In this document: positions 46,742 to 55,175 of the stretch, one piece after another
Position numbering within the stretch: the first letter of the stretch is position 1
Layout: each line of letters starts with the position of its first letter
Notes under the pieces: model-generated
The model's database searches: none
The model's input: only the letters and a program-made list of their open reading frames with translations
What the model was told of the DNA's origin: nothing
Assembly: GCA_007130885.1 (NCBI GenBank)
Contig: SLRQ01000025.1
Location: forward strand, 28,756 to 92,755
Length of the DNA stretch: 64,000 bases
DNA from: Deltaproteobacteria bacterium
GTDB lineage: Bacteria; Myxococcota; Myxococcia; SLRQ01
Reading direction: 5' to 3'
Program-made: the position numbers and the translations under genes

Positions 46742-48706
46742 ATGTTTACAAGAAACCGTCCGGCCCGATTGCTTTTTTTGGTGCTGCTATGCTCTTCGTT
46801 GGGTTTCGTGGGAGCGTGCTCCTCCGAGGAAGAGGAAGTCATCCCGGCGGGCACCATCGGATCTACTTGCGAGGGAGGAGACTGCGCGGAAGGACTAACC
46901 TGTCATCTCGGTGTCCCTGGTGGGTACTGTACGGTGGCCTGCGAGGAAGAATGCGAGGCCGGCTCCGTTTGCGCCTCGATGGGCGGAGAGGATTACTGCC
47001 TGCTCAGGTGCGCCGGTCCCGGTGATTGCCGGGAAGGCTTCTCCTGTATTCATGGCGTATGCCGCTTGGAGTGCGAGGAGACGACCGACTGCCTGGAAGG
47101 CGATAGCTGCCAGGGTGGCGTCTGCGTGACCAACGGCGTGGGCGCACCTTGCGGTCATGGAACCGATTGTCAGCCCGGAATGACTTGTCACCGGGCGCTG
47201 CCGGACGGCTACTGCACCTTTCCCTGCGCCGAGGAGCCGTGCCCCAGTGGGACCACCTGCGTGACCTTCGGTGGAGACAGCTACTGCTTCGTCGACTGTG
47301 ACGATGACGAGGAGTGCCGTGATGGGTACATCTGCAACGCGGGGGTGTGTAACCTTCCTTGCAGTGACGATGCCGAATGCGGTGGAGGCCACGAGTGCGT
47401 AAACGGACGATGCGAGGGCGTGGGTGTCGGCGATCCGTGCGGCACCGGCACCGACTGCGAGGGTGCGCTGTCCTGCTACAGGGGAGTCGACGACGGCTAC
47501 TGCACGTCGGTCTGCCGGGAGGACGCGGACTGTCCGGTCGGATCCGGCTGCGGAAGCATGAAGGGTAACCTTTGGTGCCTTGCGAAGTGCCGGGCCGATA
47601 TCGACTGCAGAGATGGGATGTCTTGCATCGAAGGCCTGTGCACCATTCCTTGCGGTTCGGATGACGACTGCGTCGAGGGGTTTTGCGACTTGGAGAGTGG
47701 CAGGTGCCTTGGTGGAGGGCTGGAGATCGTGGATCTTGGAGACCACCATCCCGGTTCGACGGTGGAGTTCGAGGTGGACCCGGGTGTTCATGCGTTCTCC
47801 GTCCTCGTACACGGTCACCCGAGCGTGACATACGCCTCCACGTCGCTGATAAACCCCGAGGGAACCAACTTGATAGGTCCCATGACACAGGTTGGGTGGA
47901 GTGGACCGCCGCTTCGGGTCTATGCAAGCCCCGAGGTCTTCACTCTACAGATGCCCAACAGCGACAGCCCCGAGCTGGAAATCATGCCCGGCACCTGGCA
48001 AATGCGGGTCGATGCGTCGGCCCACGCAGCTCCGGCCAGTGTTCGAGTCATGTTCCGGCGAACGGCGGACGGAGAGGATCGTGACGGCACCATACCAATC
48101 GTGGCGCACGTCGCGCCCGGCGGGCTTGGCGACGGAATCGATGCTTCGAACGCCGCTGACAGCCAGTACGCTCTCGCGGTCTTCTCCAGGTTCCGCCATT
48201 ACTTCGAGTTCCAGGCTGGCGTCGAGATCGAGTCGCTGGAGTTTAGGGATATGCCTTCGAGCTATTCCAGTCTCAACAGCGAAGCGGAGTACAGGGAGAT
48301 GTTCAGGAACTTCTCCGAACCGGATGTATTGAACCTCTTCTTCATCAGGAGCATATCGCTCGGCGGCAACTCCAGTGTGTTGGGCGTGTCAGGCGGCATT
48401 CCCGGGCCGCCTCGCACAGCGGGCACCGGCAACTCGGGAGGCACGCTCCAGTATATGTCCAACGCGAGGTATGTCGGTGACGGGATCTCCCACGAGGCTG
48501 GGCATTTCATGGGCTTGTTCCATACCAGCGAGCAGTACCCGGGACTCCACGATCTGATAAGCGATACGCCTGAGTGCGCGAACCCCAGGAATCCGCAGAG
48601 CTGTCCGGACGCGAGGAACCTGATGTTCTACTCCTTGACCGGCATGATGGACATAGTCACGCAGGGACAGGCCAAGGTGCTGCGCGCCTTCGGTGGCGTG
48701 AACTGA
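46742..48706 (+). CDS. Cys-rich repeat lipoprotein with C-terminal zincin metalloprotease motif
   Basis: Lipobox LCSSLGFVGACSSEEE; repeated C-x-G-x(2)C... modules; GISHEAGHFMGLFHTSE. Confidence 0.82.
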   Translation: MFTRNRPARLLFLVLLCSSLGFVGACSSEEEEVIPAGTIGSTCEGGDCAEGLTCHLGVPGGYCTVACEEECEAGSVCASMGGEDYCLLRCAGPGDCREGFSCIHGVCRLECEETTDCLEGDSCQGGVCVTNGVGAPCGHGTDCQPGMTCHRALPDGYCTFPCAEEPCPSGTTCVTFGGDSYCFVDCDDDEECRDGYICNAGVCNLPCSDDAECGGGHECVNGRCEGVGVGDPCGTGTDCEGALSCYRGVDDGYCTSVCREDADCPVGSGCGSMKGNLWCLAKCRADIDCRDGMSCIEGLCTIPCGSDDDCVEGFCDLESGRCLGGGLEIVDLGDHHPGSTVEFEVDPGVHAFSVLVHGHPSVTYASTSLINPEGTNLIGPMTQVGWSGPPLRVYASPEVFTLQMPNSDSPELEIMPGTWQMRVDASAHAAPASVRVMFRRTADGEDRDGTIPIVAHVAPGGLGDGIDASNAADSQYALAVFSRFRHYFEFQAGVEIESLEFRDMPSSYSSLNSEAEYREMFRNFSEPDVLNLFFIRSISLGGNSSVLGVSGGIPGPPRTAGTGNSGGTLQYMSNARYVGDGISHEAGHFMGLFHTSEQYPGLHDLISDTPECANPRNPQSCPDARNLMFYSLTGMMDIVTQGQAKVLRAFGGVN

Positions 48707-48734
48707 AGGCTGCGCTGTTTTCAAACGGAGCCGG

Positions 48735-48760
48735 GCGCGGCGGGGCTGGGCCCGCCGCGC
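48735..48760 (+). terminator. GC hairpin GCGCGGCGGG-gctggg-CCCGCCGCGC downstream of metalloprotease gene
   Basis: Perfect 10-bp stem 29 nt after the stop; no strong U-tract. Confidence 0.5.
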
Positions 48761-48787
48761 AACCGTCCTGTTCTTCGAGAATAGGCA

Positions 48788-49552
48788 TTGGAGCGGCGAG
48801 TCGCCATGACCAAGGAATCGAAGAATGAGACGATGACCGTCGCGGCCATCGAGCTTGTCGAGGACCGGTCCGCGATCTCTCGATGCGACGAGGGTTTTCT
48901 GCGCCTTCGAAGGTTGGTTTGTCGTAACCGGCGGGCGGATGGCAGCTTCTCTCGTTCCTACAACATAGATCTCATAGACCGGCGAGCGATGGACGCTGTC
49001 GCGGTCGTGCTATGGCGTCGGGTGCCGGGGACCGGACGCGTGGACGTTCTAATTCGGCGGAACCTGCGGCCGGCGGCGTACTTCCGGAAGGATCACGACA
49101 AGGCGGTCGATGATCCCAGGGAGTACATTGATCTCCCGGAGATAGTGGCTGGAGTCTTGGAAGAAGACGACAAGGGCGAGGCGGGAGTTCGAGATAGAGC
49201 GGCCAAGGAGGCGCTCGAGGAAGCGGGGTATCCGATCGATCCGGATGAGGTGGTGTTTCTCGGTGCCCCGTTCTTCGTGGCTCCCGGTGTGCTTTCGGAA
49301 AAAGTGTTCCTCGTCGCGGCGGAGGTCGGTTCCTTGACCCCGGTTGAGCAAACCGGTGATGGTTCTCCCCTGGAGGAGGTAGGACCGACCGATTGGGTCG
49401 ACATCGACGACCTGCTCGGCAGGTGCGACTCCGGTGAGGTGGAGGATGCCAAAACGGAGCTTGGCGTTCGGCGTCTCAAGGATCGTCTGCTGGGCGGTGG
49501 AGGAGCATTTCTTTTGGGCGATCCCGACCTCCTCGCCGGCAAGATCACTTGA
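48788..49552 (+). CDS. NUDIX hydrolase
   Basis: RDRAAKEALEEAGYPIDPDEVVFLG resembles the C-terminal part of the Nudix box; ends before tRNA. Confidence 0.78.
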   Translation: MERRVAMTKESKNETMTVAAIELVEDRSAISRCDEGFLRLRRLVCRNRRADGSFSRSYNIDLIDRRAMDAVAVVLWRRVPGTGRVDVLIRRNLRPAAYFRKDHDKAVDDPREYIDLPEIVAGVLEEDDKGEAGVRDRAAKEALEEAGYPIDPDEVVFLGAPFFVAPGVLSEKVFLVAAEVGSLTPVEQTGDGSPLEEVGPTDWVDIDDLLGRCDSGEVEDAKTELGVRRLKDRLLGGGGAFLLGDPDLLAGKIT

Positions 49553-49608
49553 TCCGGCGGCAGCTGGCGGACTCACCGAAGACCGACGCGGCAGCTCTGA
49601 CTGAAGAT

Positions 49609-49684
<76 letters not shown>

Positions 49685-49874
49685 ATACGAGCAGTCTTTT
49701 TCAGGTTTGGCTTCTTCGGACAGCGCCCTCGAAACGCGTGGATGGTAGAGCTTGTTGCACTTAGGGTCAAGCGCCGCAGCCAGTCGCCGCAGCAAGTCGA
49801 GGGGTTGACGGTGAGCAATGTAGTGTTCTATGGAGTTGGGGCCCGGAATGAGTATCTGACTTAAGGGGGCAGCT

Positions 49875-51500
49875 TTGGAACCGGTCATAGGCATAGATCT
49901 AGGGACTACCAATACCTGCGTGGCGGGGGTAGTCGCGGGAACCCCGCAAGTTTTTCCAGGTACAGGGGGACACAACACGACGCCGTCAGTGTTCGCCGTC
50001 GACGAAGAAGGGCGATGGATGGTCGGTCACGGCGCGAGAAGGCAGGCCATAACCAACTCCGAGGGAACCGTCTGGGCCTTCAAGCGACTGATCGGGCGCC
50101 AGTGGGGCTCGCCGGATCAGGTCCGGTTCTCCAATCAGTTCCCATACCAGCTCGTGAAGGGACCGGGTGGAGATGTCCGCTTCAACCTGCGAGGTATGCT
50201 TTTCTCTGTACCAGAGGTGGCGGCGAGCATCATCGCCGAGGTGAAGGGCAACGCGGAGGCCACACTTGGGCAGAGCGTCTCGAAAGCGGTCATTACCGTT
50301 CCCGCTTATTTCAACAACACGCGACGTCAGGCAACGAAGAACGCGGGTGAAATAGCGGGACTCGAGGTGCTGCAGGTCATAAACGAGCCCACGGCGGCAG
50401 CCCTTTCTTTCGGTGTCGGCCGGCAGTTCAACAAGCAGGTGCTGGTGTTCGATCTGGGGGGAGGCACCTTCGATGTATCGGTCCTTCGGATTACGGAAGG
50501 CGTCTTCGATGTGCTCGCAACTTCCGGTGACAGTTATCTTGGCGGCGAGGACTTCGATCAGAGGATCGTTGATTATCTGACAAGCCGAATGAAGGAGACT
50601 CACGGCATCGACCCTCGGAGCGATGGCATGCTGTTTCAGAGGCTGCGAGAAGCAGCCGAGCAGGCCAAGTGTGAGCTGTCGATGGCCGCCACGACGGAGA
50701 TACATCTCCCATTCGTCGGATCAGGCGCGGCCTCCGCGCACTTTCATGAAAGCCTCGATCGAGAAGATCTGGAAGCTCTCTGCGAGGATCTAATCGAACG
50801 CACCGTTGCAACGTGCCTTCGGGCGCTCGAAAAGGCGGGTTTGGTGCGGGACGAGATCGATGAAATAATACTCGTTGGTGGTCAAACGAGAATGCCGATG
50901 ATTCAATCCCGCGTTTCGGAGCTGTTTGGGAAAGAGCCCAGGAAGAACGTTCATCCCGATGAAGTGGTGGCTCTTGGCGCCGCCCTCCACGGAGAAGCAT
51001 TGCTCGATACCCGGAGCTTCGGTGACTCGGGCAACGACGTAATCTTAAAAGATGTAACACCGTTGAGCCTTGGCATTTCGATCGCCGAGGATTTTTTCCA
51101 CGTCCTTATTCCGGCGAACACGGCGGTACCTGTTTCCGCCTCCCATGTTTTCACCACCGTGCGAGACGGTCAGACCTCGGCGAGAGTGACCCTCCTTCAG
51201 GGTGAGAGCGGGCTCGCCGAGGAGAACGAGGTGCTCGGCGAGTTCATGCTCACCGGCCTGCGGGAAGCTCCCCGGGGTGAGGTTGCGGTAAAGGTGAGCA
51301 TCGATATAAGCGAGGATGGGATGGTTTCGGTGCGGGCACGGGATCTCGAGACGGGCAAGGAGCAGGCCATAGAAGTTACGGATACTACCGGCCTGTCCCA
51401 GCATGAGATTGATGAAGCTCGGCGCAGTGTTCAGGACGAGGTGGCCACGGCATCCTTCGGCGAGGCGGACGAACTCGTTCCGGTGCAGGCCGCCGATTGA
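49875..51500 (+). CDS. Hsp70/DnaK-family chaperone, short C-terminus (most of lid absent)
   Basis: [47 protein letters not shown]; ends at [39 protein letters not shown] (541 aa). Confidence 0.92.
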   Translation: MEPVIGIDLGTTNTCVAGVVAGTPQVFPGTGGHNTTPSVFAVDEEGRWMVGHGARRQAITNSEGTVWAFKRLIGRQWGSPDQVRFSNQFPYQLVKGPGGDVRFNLRGMLFSVPEVAASIIAEVKGNAEATLGQSVSKAVITVPAYFNNTRRQATKNAGEIAGLEVLQVINEPTAAALSFGVGRQFNKQVLVFDLGGGTFDVSVLRITEGVFDVLATSGDSYLGGEDFDQRIVDYLTSRMKETHGIDPRSDGMLFQRLREAAEQAKCELSMAATTEIHLPFVGSGAASAHFHESLDREDLEALCEDLIERTVATCLRALEKAGLVRDEIDEIILVGGQTRMPMIQSRVSELFGKEPRKNVHPDEVVALGAALHGEALLDTRSFGDSGNDVILKDVTPLSLGISIAEDFFHVLIPANTAVPVSASHVFTTVRDGQTSARVTLLQGESGLAEENEVLGEFMLTGLREAPRGEVAVKVSIDISEDGMVSVRARDLETGKEQAIEVTDTTGLSQHEIDEARRSVQDEVATASFGEADELVPVQAAD

Positions 51501-51526
51501 ACTCCCTGCCTAGGCGCCGCGGCCGT

Positions 51527-52717
51527 TTAGTCGTCCAGAGCGTCTTCGGCCACGACGCCGGCATCTTGCCTGCGCCGATACTCGGAACGCACATAGGCCA
51601 TCAGCCTTGTCATGTAGCTGTTCAGCGGAGGGCAGCGAACGCCCGTGCCGTCGAGAAGCTCCAAGGTGTTGTGGCAGTTGAAGATGGCCAGGTGATTTAC
51701 GTACTCGACGGCTTGTCGCTGCTGGCGGGTTAGGCGCTCGAGTCCGGGAAGGCGCAGCACCTTTTCCGTCATACGATGAGACAAGGTAACGCGAGGCAGC
51801 TTCTTTCCTGCTCTCTCCGCGATCATCTCATAGACTCTGCGGCTGGACATGGGGTTCGGGTCCACGAGATGAAATGTTCGGCCCTCTGCCTCGGGGTCTT
51901 CATTCAGCGTAATCATTGCTTCCACAACGAAGTCCACCGGCACCACATTGAGCGGCGCGACGCCGTCACCTGGTAGCGGCAAGGGCACGGAAAGGGGGGA
52001 GGTGACGAGCAGGATCCCGAAGTAATATGGGCCATTGAACCGATCTATCTCCCCGGTTCGCGAGTCCCCGATCACGATGCTCGGGCGATACACGCTGATC
52101 GGCAGCTCGGCCATGGCGTCGCGGACCTCGGTCTCGGCCTCGTACTTGGTTTCCTCGTAGAAGTTGCGAAACCGCTGGCCCATCTCGAGTTCGTCCTCGG
52201 CGATGACTCCCGCTCTATCTCCGCAGACGTAGACAGTCGACATGTGATTGAAGCGCCGGAGCCGCCTGGCTTCACCCGCCGTTTCGAGCATTCGCCTGGT
52301 GCCTTCCACGTTGACGGCATGAGCTTTTCTCTTCTCCACACCCAGGTAGTAGATGGCGGCGAGATGAAATATGTCGGTTACCTCATCGATGAGAGCCGCA
52401 TACTCCGCGCCGGCAAGGCCCAGGTCCATGTTGACGACATCTCCGGCCAAGACCTCGATCTCCGCCTTCTTCCCGGCTCCGCGGATGCTCCTCGAAAAGG
52501 CCTTCGCGTCCTTTTCGAACTTCTCCTGGGCAAGCACAATCACCCGGGATTCCGGGTGATGAAGGGCCAAAGCCTCCACCAGCCTCTTCCCGATGAAGCC
52601 GGGGTAGCCCGTGACCAGATGAACGCGGTCCTTCCCGAGATCCCGGACGGTGGCCCCCGCGGTCGATCTCTTACCGGCCGGGCGTTTCTTGGTCGTCCTC
52701 TTTCTTGGCGGCGTCAC
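51527..52717 (-). CDS. NAD-dependent epimerase/fatty-acyl-CoA-reductase-like SDR
   Basis: VHLVTGYPGFIGKRLVEALALHHPESRVIVLAQ; NVEGTRRMLETAGEARRLRRFNHMSTVYVCGD; start uncertain (overlaps coaE by 47 bp). Confidence 0.82.
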   Translation of the reverse strand: MTPPRKRTTKKRPAGKRSTAGATVRDLGKDRVHLVTGYPGFIGKRLVEALALHHPESRVIVLAQEKFEKDAKAFSRSIRGAGKKAEIEVLAGDVVNMDLGLAGAEYAALIDEVTDIFHLAAIYYLGVEKRKAHAVNVEGTRRMLETAGEARRLRRFNHMSTVYVCGDRAGVIAEDELEMGQRFRNFYEETKYEAETEVRDAMAELPISVYRPSIVIGDSRTGEIDRFNGPYYFGILLVTSPLSVPLPLPGDGVAPLNVVPVDFVVEAMITLNEDPEAEGRTFHLVDPNPMSSRRVYEMIAERAGKKLPRVTLSHRMTEKVLRLPGLERLTRQQRQAVEYVNHLAIFNCHNTLELLDGTGVRCPPLNSYMTRLMAYVRSEYRRRQDAGVVAEDALDD

Positions 52718-53327
52718 GTAATGTCTCCCAAACCTTGGTGACTTGCTCCCAAGTCTCCTCCAGCGAGCCGTCGTTGTCCACCACCCAGTCCGCGGCCTTT
52801 GCCTTGTCTTCCAGGGGAAGCTGTGTCTTCAAGCGCCGCTTTACCTCGCTTTCGTTTGCTGACCCCCGTTTCATCACGCGCTCAATCTGTTTATCGGGTG
52901 AGGTCGCTACGACGATGAGGCCGTCCAGGCTTTCATGAATCCTTTTCTCGACCATCAGCGCGGCCTCGTAGATGACCACGAGTTTTCCCTCACGATGGAA
53001 CCTTCCAAGGAGTTCGCTTGCCCGCTGTGCGATTCTTGGGTGCGTGATGCTCTCGAGGTCTTGCCTAGCGCCTGGATCCCTGAAAACGATGTCGGCCAGT
53101 GCCGCCCGATCCAGTGTGCCGTCACGCCGGATTACGCCGGCCCCGAACCTGGTCTCTATCTCGTGAAGCGCGGGCTTTCCGGGGGCAACTACCTCGCGTG
53201 CCAGTGCATCGGCGTCGATGACCGCGGCGCCGAGCTTTTCGAACATCGCCGCCACGGTGCTCTTGCCCGAGCCTATGCCGCCGGTGAGCCCGACCACCAG
53301 CGGTCCTGTCGATGACTGCCTACCCAT
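52671..53327 (-). CDS. coaE: Dephospho-CoA kinase
   Basis: VVGLTGGIGSGKSTVAAMFEKLGAAVIDADALAREVVAPGKPALHEIETRFGAGVIRRDGTLDRAALADIVF. Confidence 0.95.
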   Translation of the reverse strand: MGRQSSTGPLVVGLTGGIGSGKSTVAAMFEKLGAAVIDADALAREVVAPGKPALHEIETRFGAGVIRRDGTLDRAALADIVFRDPGARQDLESITHPRIAQRASELLGRFHREGKLVVIYEAALMVEKRIHESLDGLIVVATSPDKQIERVMKRGSANESEVKRRLKTQLPLEDKAKAADWVVDNDGSLEETWEQVTKVWETLRDAAKKEDDQETPGR

Positions 53328-53424
53328 CGTTCTCTGGTAACATGAGCTGGGCCGTTAGTCTTGCCGTATCAGCTTCTGTCCGCCACGGACCAGGAGGAGT
53401 GCGATTGACGGTGAGGCGAGCCGC

Positions 53425-54489
53425 GTGCGATTAGGGAGACGTATGGGCAACGCTGCATGCAGACGCTGGTTCGACGCCGCCTGGTCTTGGCTTGGGAGCC
53501 CCGCGCGTCTCCTGCGACTGGCAGGCCTCACTTTGGCAGGGGGGCTTGCTGCTCTATTTTTTCGGACCCGCGCGGCCGCGGCGCTGGAGACCTTCGCCGG
53601 CCGCGGTGCTTTGGCCGAGCGCTTCTACGTGTTTTTCGAGCTTTATGACCCGCTTGTGTCTTGGTGGATGATTCTGTTGTTGCTCACGACCGCGCTCTCT
53701 TTCGTGGCATGTCTTCAAGGCAGGGTGGGATTTCACCGATCACGGACGCGTGTCTCTCGCCTGGGCTTTTTACTGTCAGCCGCCGGCGCGATATCTCTAC
53801 CGGTAGGGGCTATGATCGAGCGCGGCGCGGGGCTCTCCGGTGAGTTGTTGCTGCGAGAACGGCAGCTTGCGGAGCAGGTCTATCTTCGTTCACCGCCCGG
53901 ACAGGAACGCCTCAGGCCTCTCGGCTTCTCGCTGGAGGTGGAGGCATTTCGGGATGGCGCCGTCGAGGTGGGCTTTAATGGTACGACGAAGCTATTGCCC
54001 ACGGCTGTGCCGGTCCGAGTGGGTTGCGTCACCCTGGAGAAGCGTCTTACTCGGATTGGAGCTGGACGAGAAAGTTTTGAAATAGCGGTGGCGGACAAGC
54101 AGACCGGCCGGGAGGCTGTTCGGACCGCTTATGTAGAAGATTCGATCCAAGGGCCGGCGGACAGTGTCTACTTCGAGGTAGCGTCCTATGACCCCGATCT
54201 TCGAGGCCTTGGGCCGGCCGTTCGGATCGAGGAACAGCGAAATGATGGGGACGAAGGGGTGTGGGTGTTCTTGCGATATCCGACCTTCGACCGAGATAAT
54301 CGAGTTGATCGATATGGATTTACCCTGATGAGTGTTGTTGCCCCCAAGGAGGCGGTGGTGGGAGTCTCGAGGCATCCGGGGGTTCCCGTATTGAGCGCCG
54401 GTGGCGCTGCTCTCTTGCTCGGGGTTTTTCTTTCGGTGTTGGGGGCGTTTTGGGGTCTTTCACGCGCGAGGGAAAGGGATGATGCATGA
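53425..54489 (+). CDS. ResB-like cytochrome c biogenesis membrane protein (probable)
   Basis: Multiple TM segments; F..LYDPLVSWWMILLLLTTALSFVACLQG; C-terminal TM after DRYGFTLMSVVAPKEAVVGVSRHPGVPVL. Confidence 0.6.
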   Translation: MRLGRRMGNAACRRWFDAAWSWLGSPARLLRLAGLTLAGGLAALFFRTRAAAALETFAGRGALAERFYVFFELYDPLVSWWMILLLLTTALSFVACLQGRVGFHRSRTRVSRLGFLLSAAGAISLPVGAMIERGAGLSGELLLRERQLAEQVYLRSPPGQERLRPLGFSLEVEAFRDGAVEVGFNGTTKLLPTAVPVRVGCVTLEKRLTRIGAGRESFEIAVADKQTGREAVRTAYVEDSIQGPADSVYFEVASYDPDLRGLGPAVRIEEQRNDGDEGVWVFLRYPTFDRDNRVDRYGFTLMSVVAPKEAVVGVSRHPGVPVLSAGGAALLLGVFLSVLGAFWGLSRARERDDA

Positions 54490-55130
54490 AAGTGAAGGTC
54501 AATGAAGCCCGCTTCTTGGTGAGTGCCGCCGATGAGCGTCACTGGCCGGCGGAACGGGTGCCCGAGGTGGCCTTCGCCGGCAGGTCGAACGTCGGCAAGT
54601 CATCTCTCATCAACTGTCTCGTTGGGGGGAAGACATTGGCTCGCGTTTCTTCTACGCCCGGCCGGACTCGAACAGTGAACTTCCTCGATCTCTATTTAGC
54701 AAAGGGTCTTCCGCTAAAGCGCCTGCGCTTTGTGGATTTGCCCGGATATGGTTTTGCCAAGGTGGCCCAGAAGGAGCGCCGCAGGTGGGGTCCCATGGTC
54801 GAGTCCTATCTCACCGGTCGTGAGGATCTCGCCCTAGTAGTCCTAATCGTGGATTCAAGACGTCCTCCGACGACGCTCGATGAGGCCATGGCAGCCTGGC
54901 TGAACGAGATAGGGCGACATTGGGTCTGTGTGGCTACCAAGAGCGACAAGTTGCCCAAAACGAAGAGACGCGCCGCCACCACTCGAGTCGAACGGGCTCT
55001 TGGTATCCCTCCCGGTCAGGTTATCTGTTTTTCCGCCGAGAAAGGTGCCGGTCGAGATGATTTGTGGCGGCGTATCCTCATCGCCTTGACAGAGCAGGCC
55101 TCGACAGATCGTGCCTCGACAGATCGGTAG
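54486..55130 (+). CDS. engB: Ribosome-biogenesis GTP-binding protein YsxC/EngB
   Basis: EVAFAGRSNVGKSSLINCLVGGKTLARVSSTPGRTRTVNF, FVDLPGYGFAKV, VATKSDKL; 4-bp overlap upstream. Confidence 0.96.
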   Translation: MKVKVNEARFLVSAADERHWPAERVPEVAFAGRSNVGKSSLINCLVGGKTLARVSSTPGRTRTVNFLDLYLAKGLPLKRLRFVDLPGYGFAKVAQKERRRWGPMVESYLTGREDLALVVLIVDSRRPPTTLDEAMAAWLNEIGRHWVCVATKSDKLPKTKRRAATTRVERALGIPPGQVICFSAEKGAGRDDLWRRILIALTEQASTDRASTDR

Positions 55131-55175
55131 ACAGGGGTAGCTTTTCGCTCTAATCTTGCGTGCAGGGAGAGGGCA

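Noticed and set aside
46895-47927. 307-aa antisense ORFs opposite the Cys-rich lipoprotein
   Set aside because: Composition-driven; the plus-strand ORF has a lipobox and a zincin motif.
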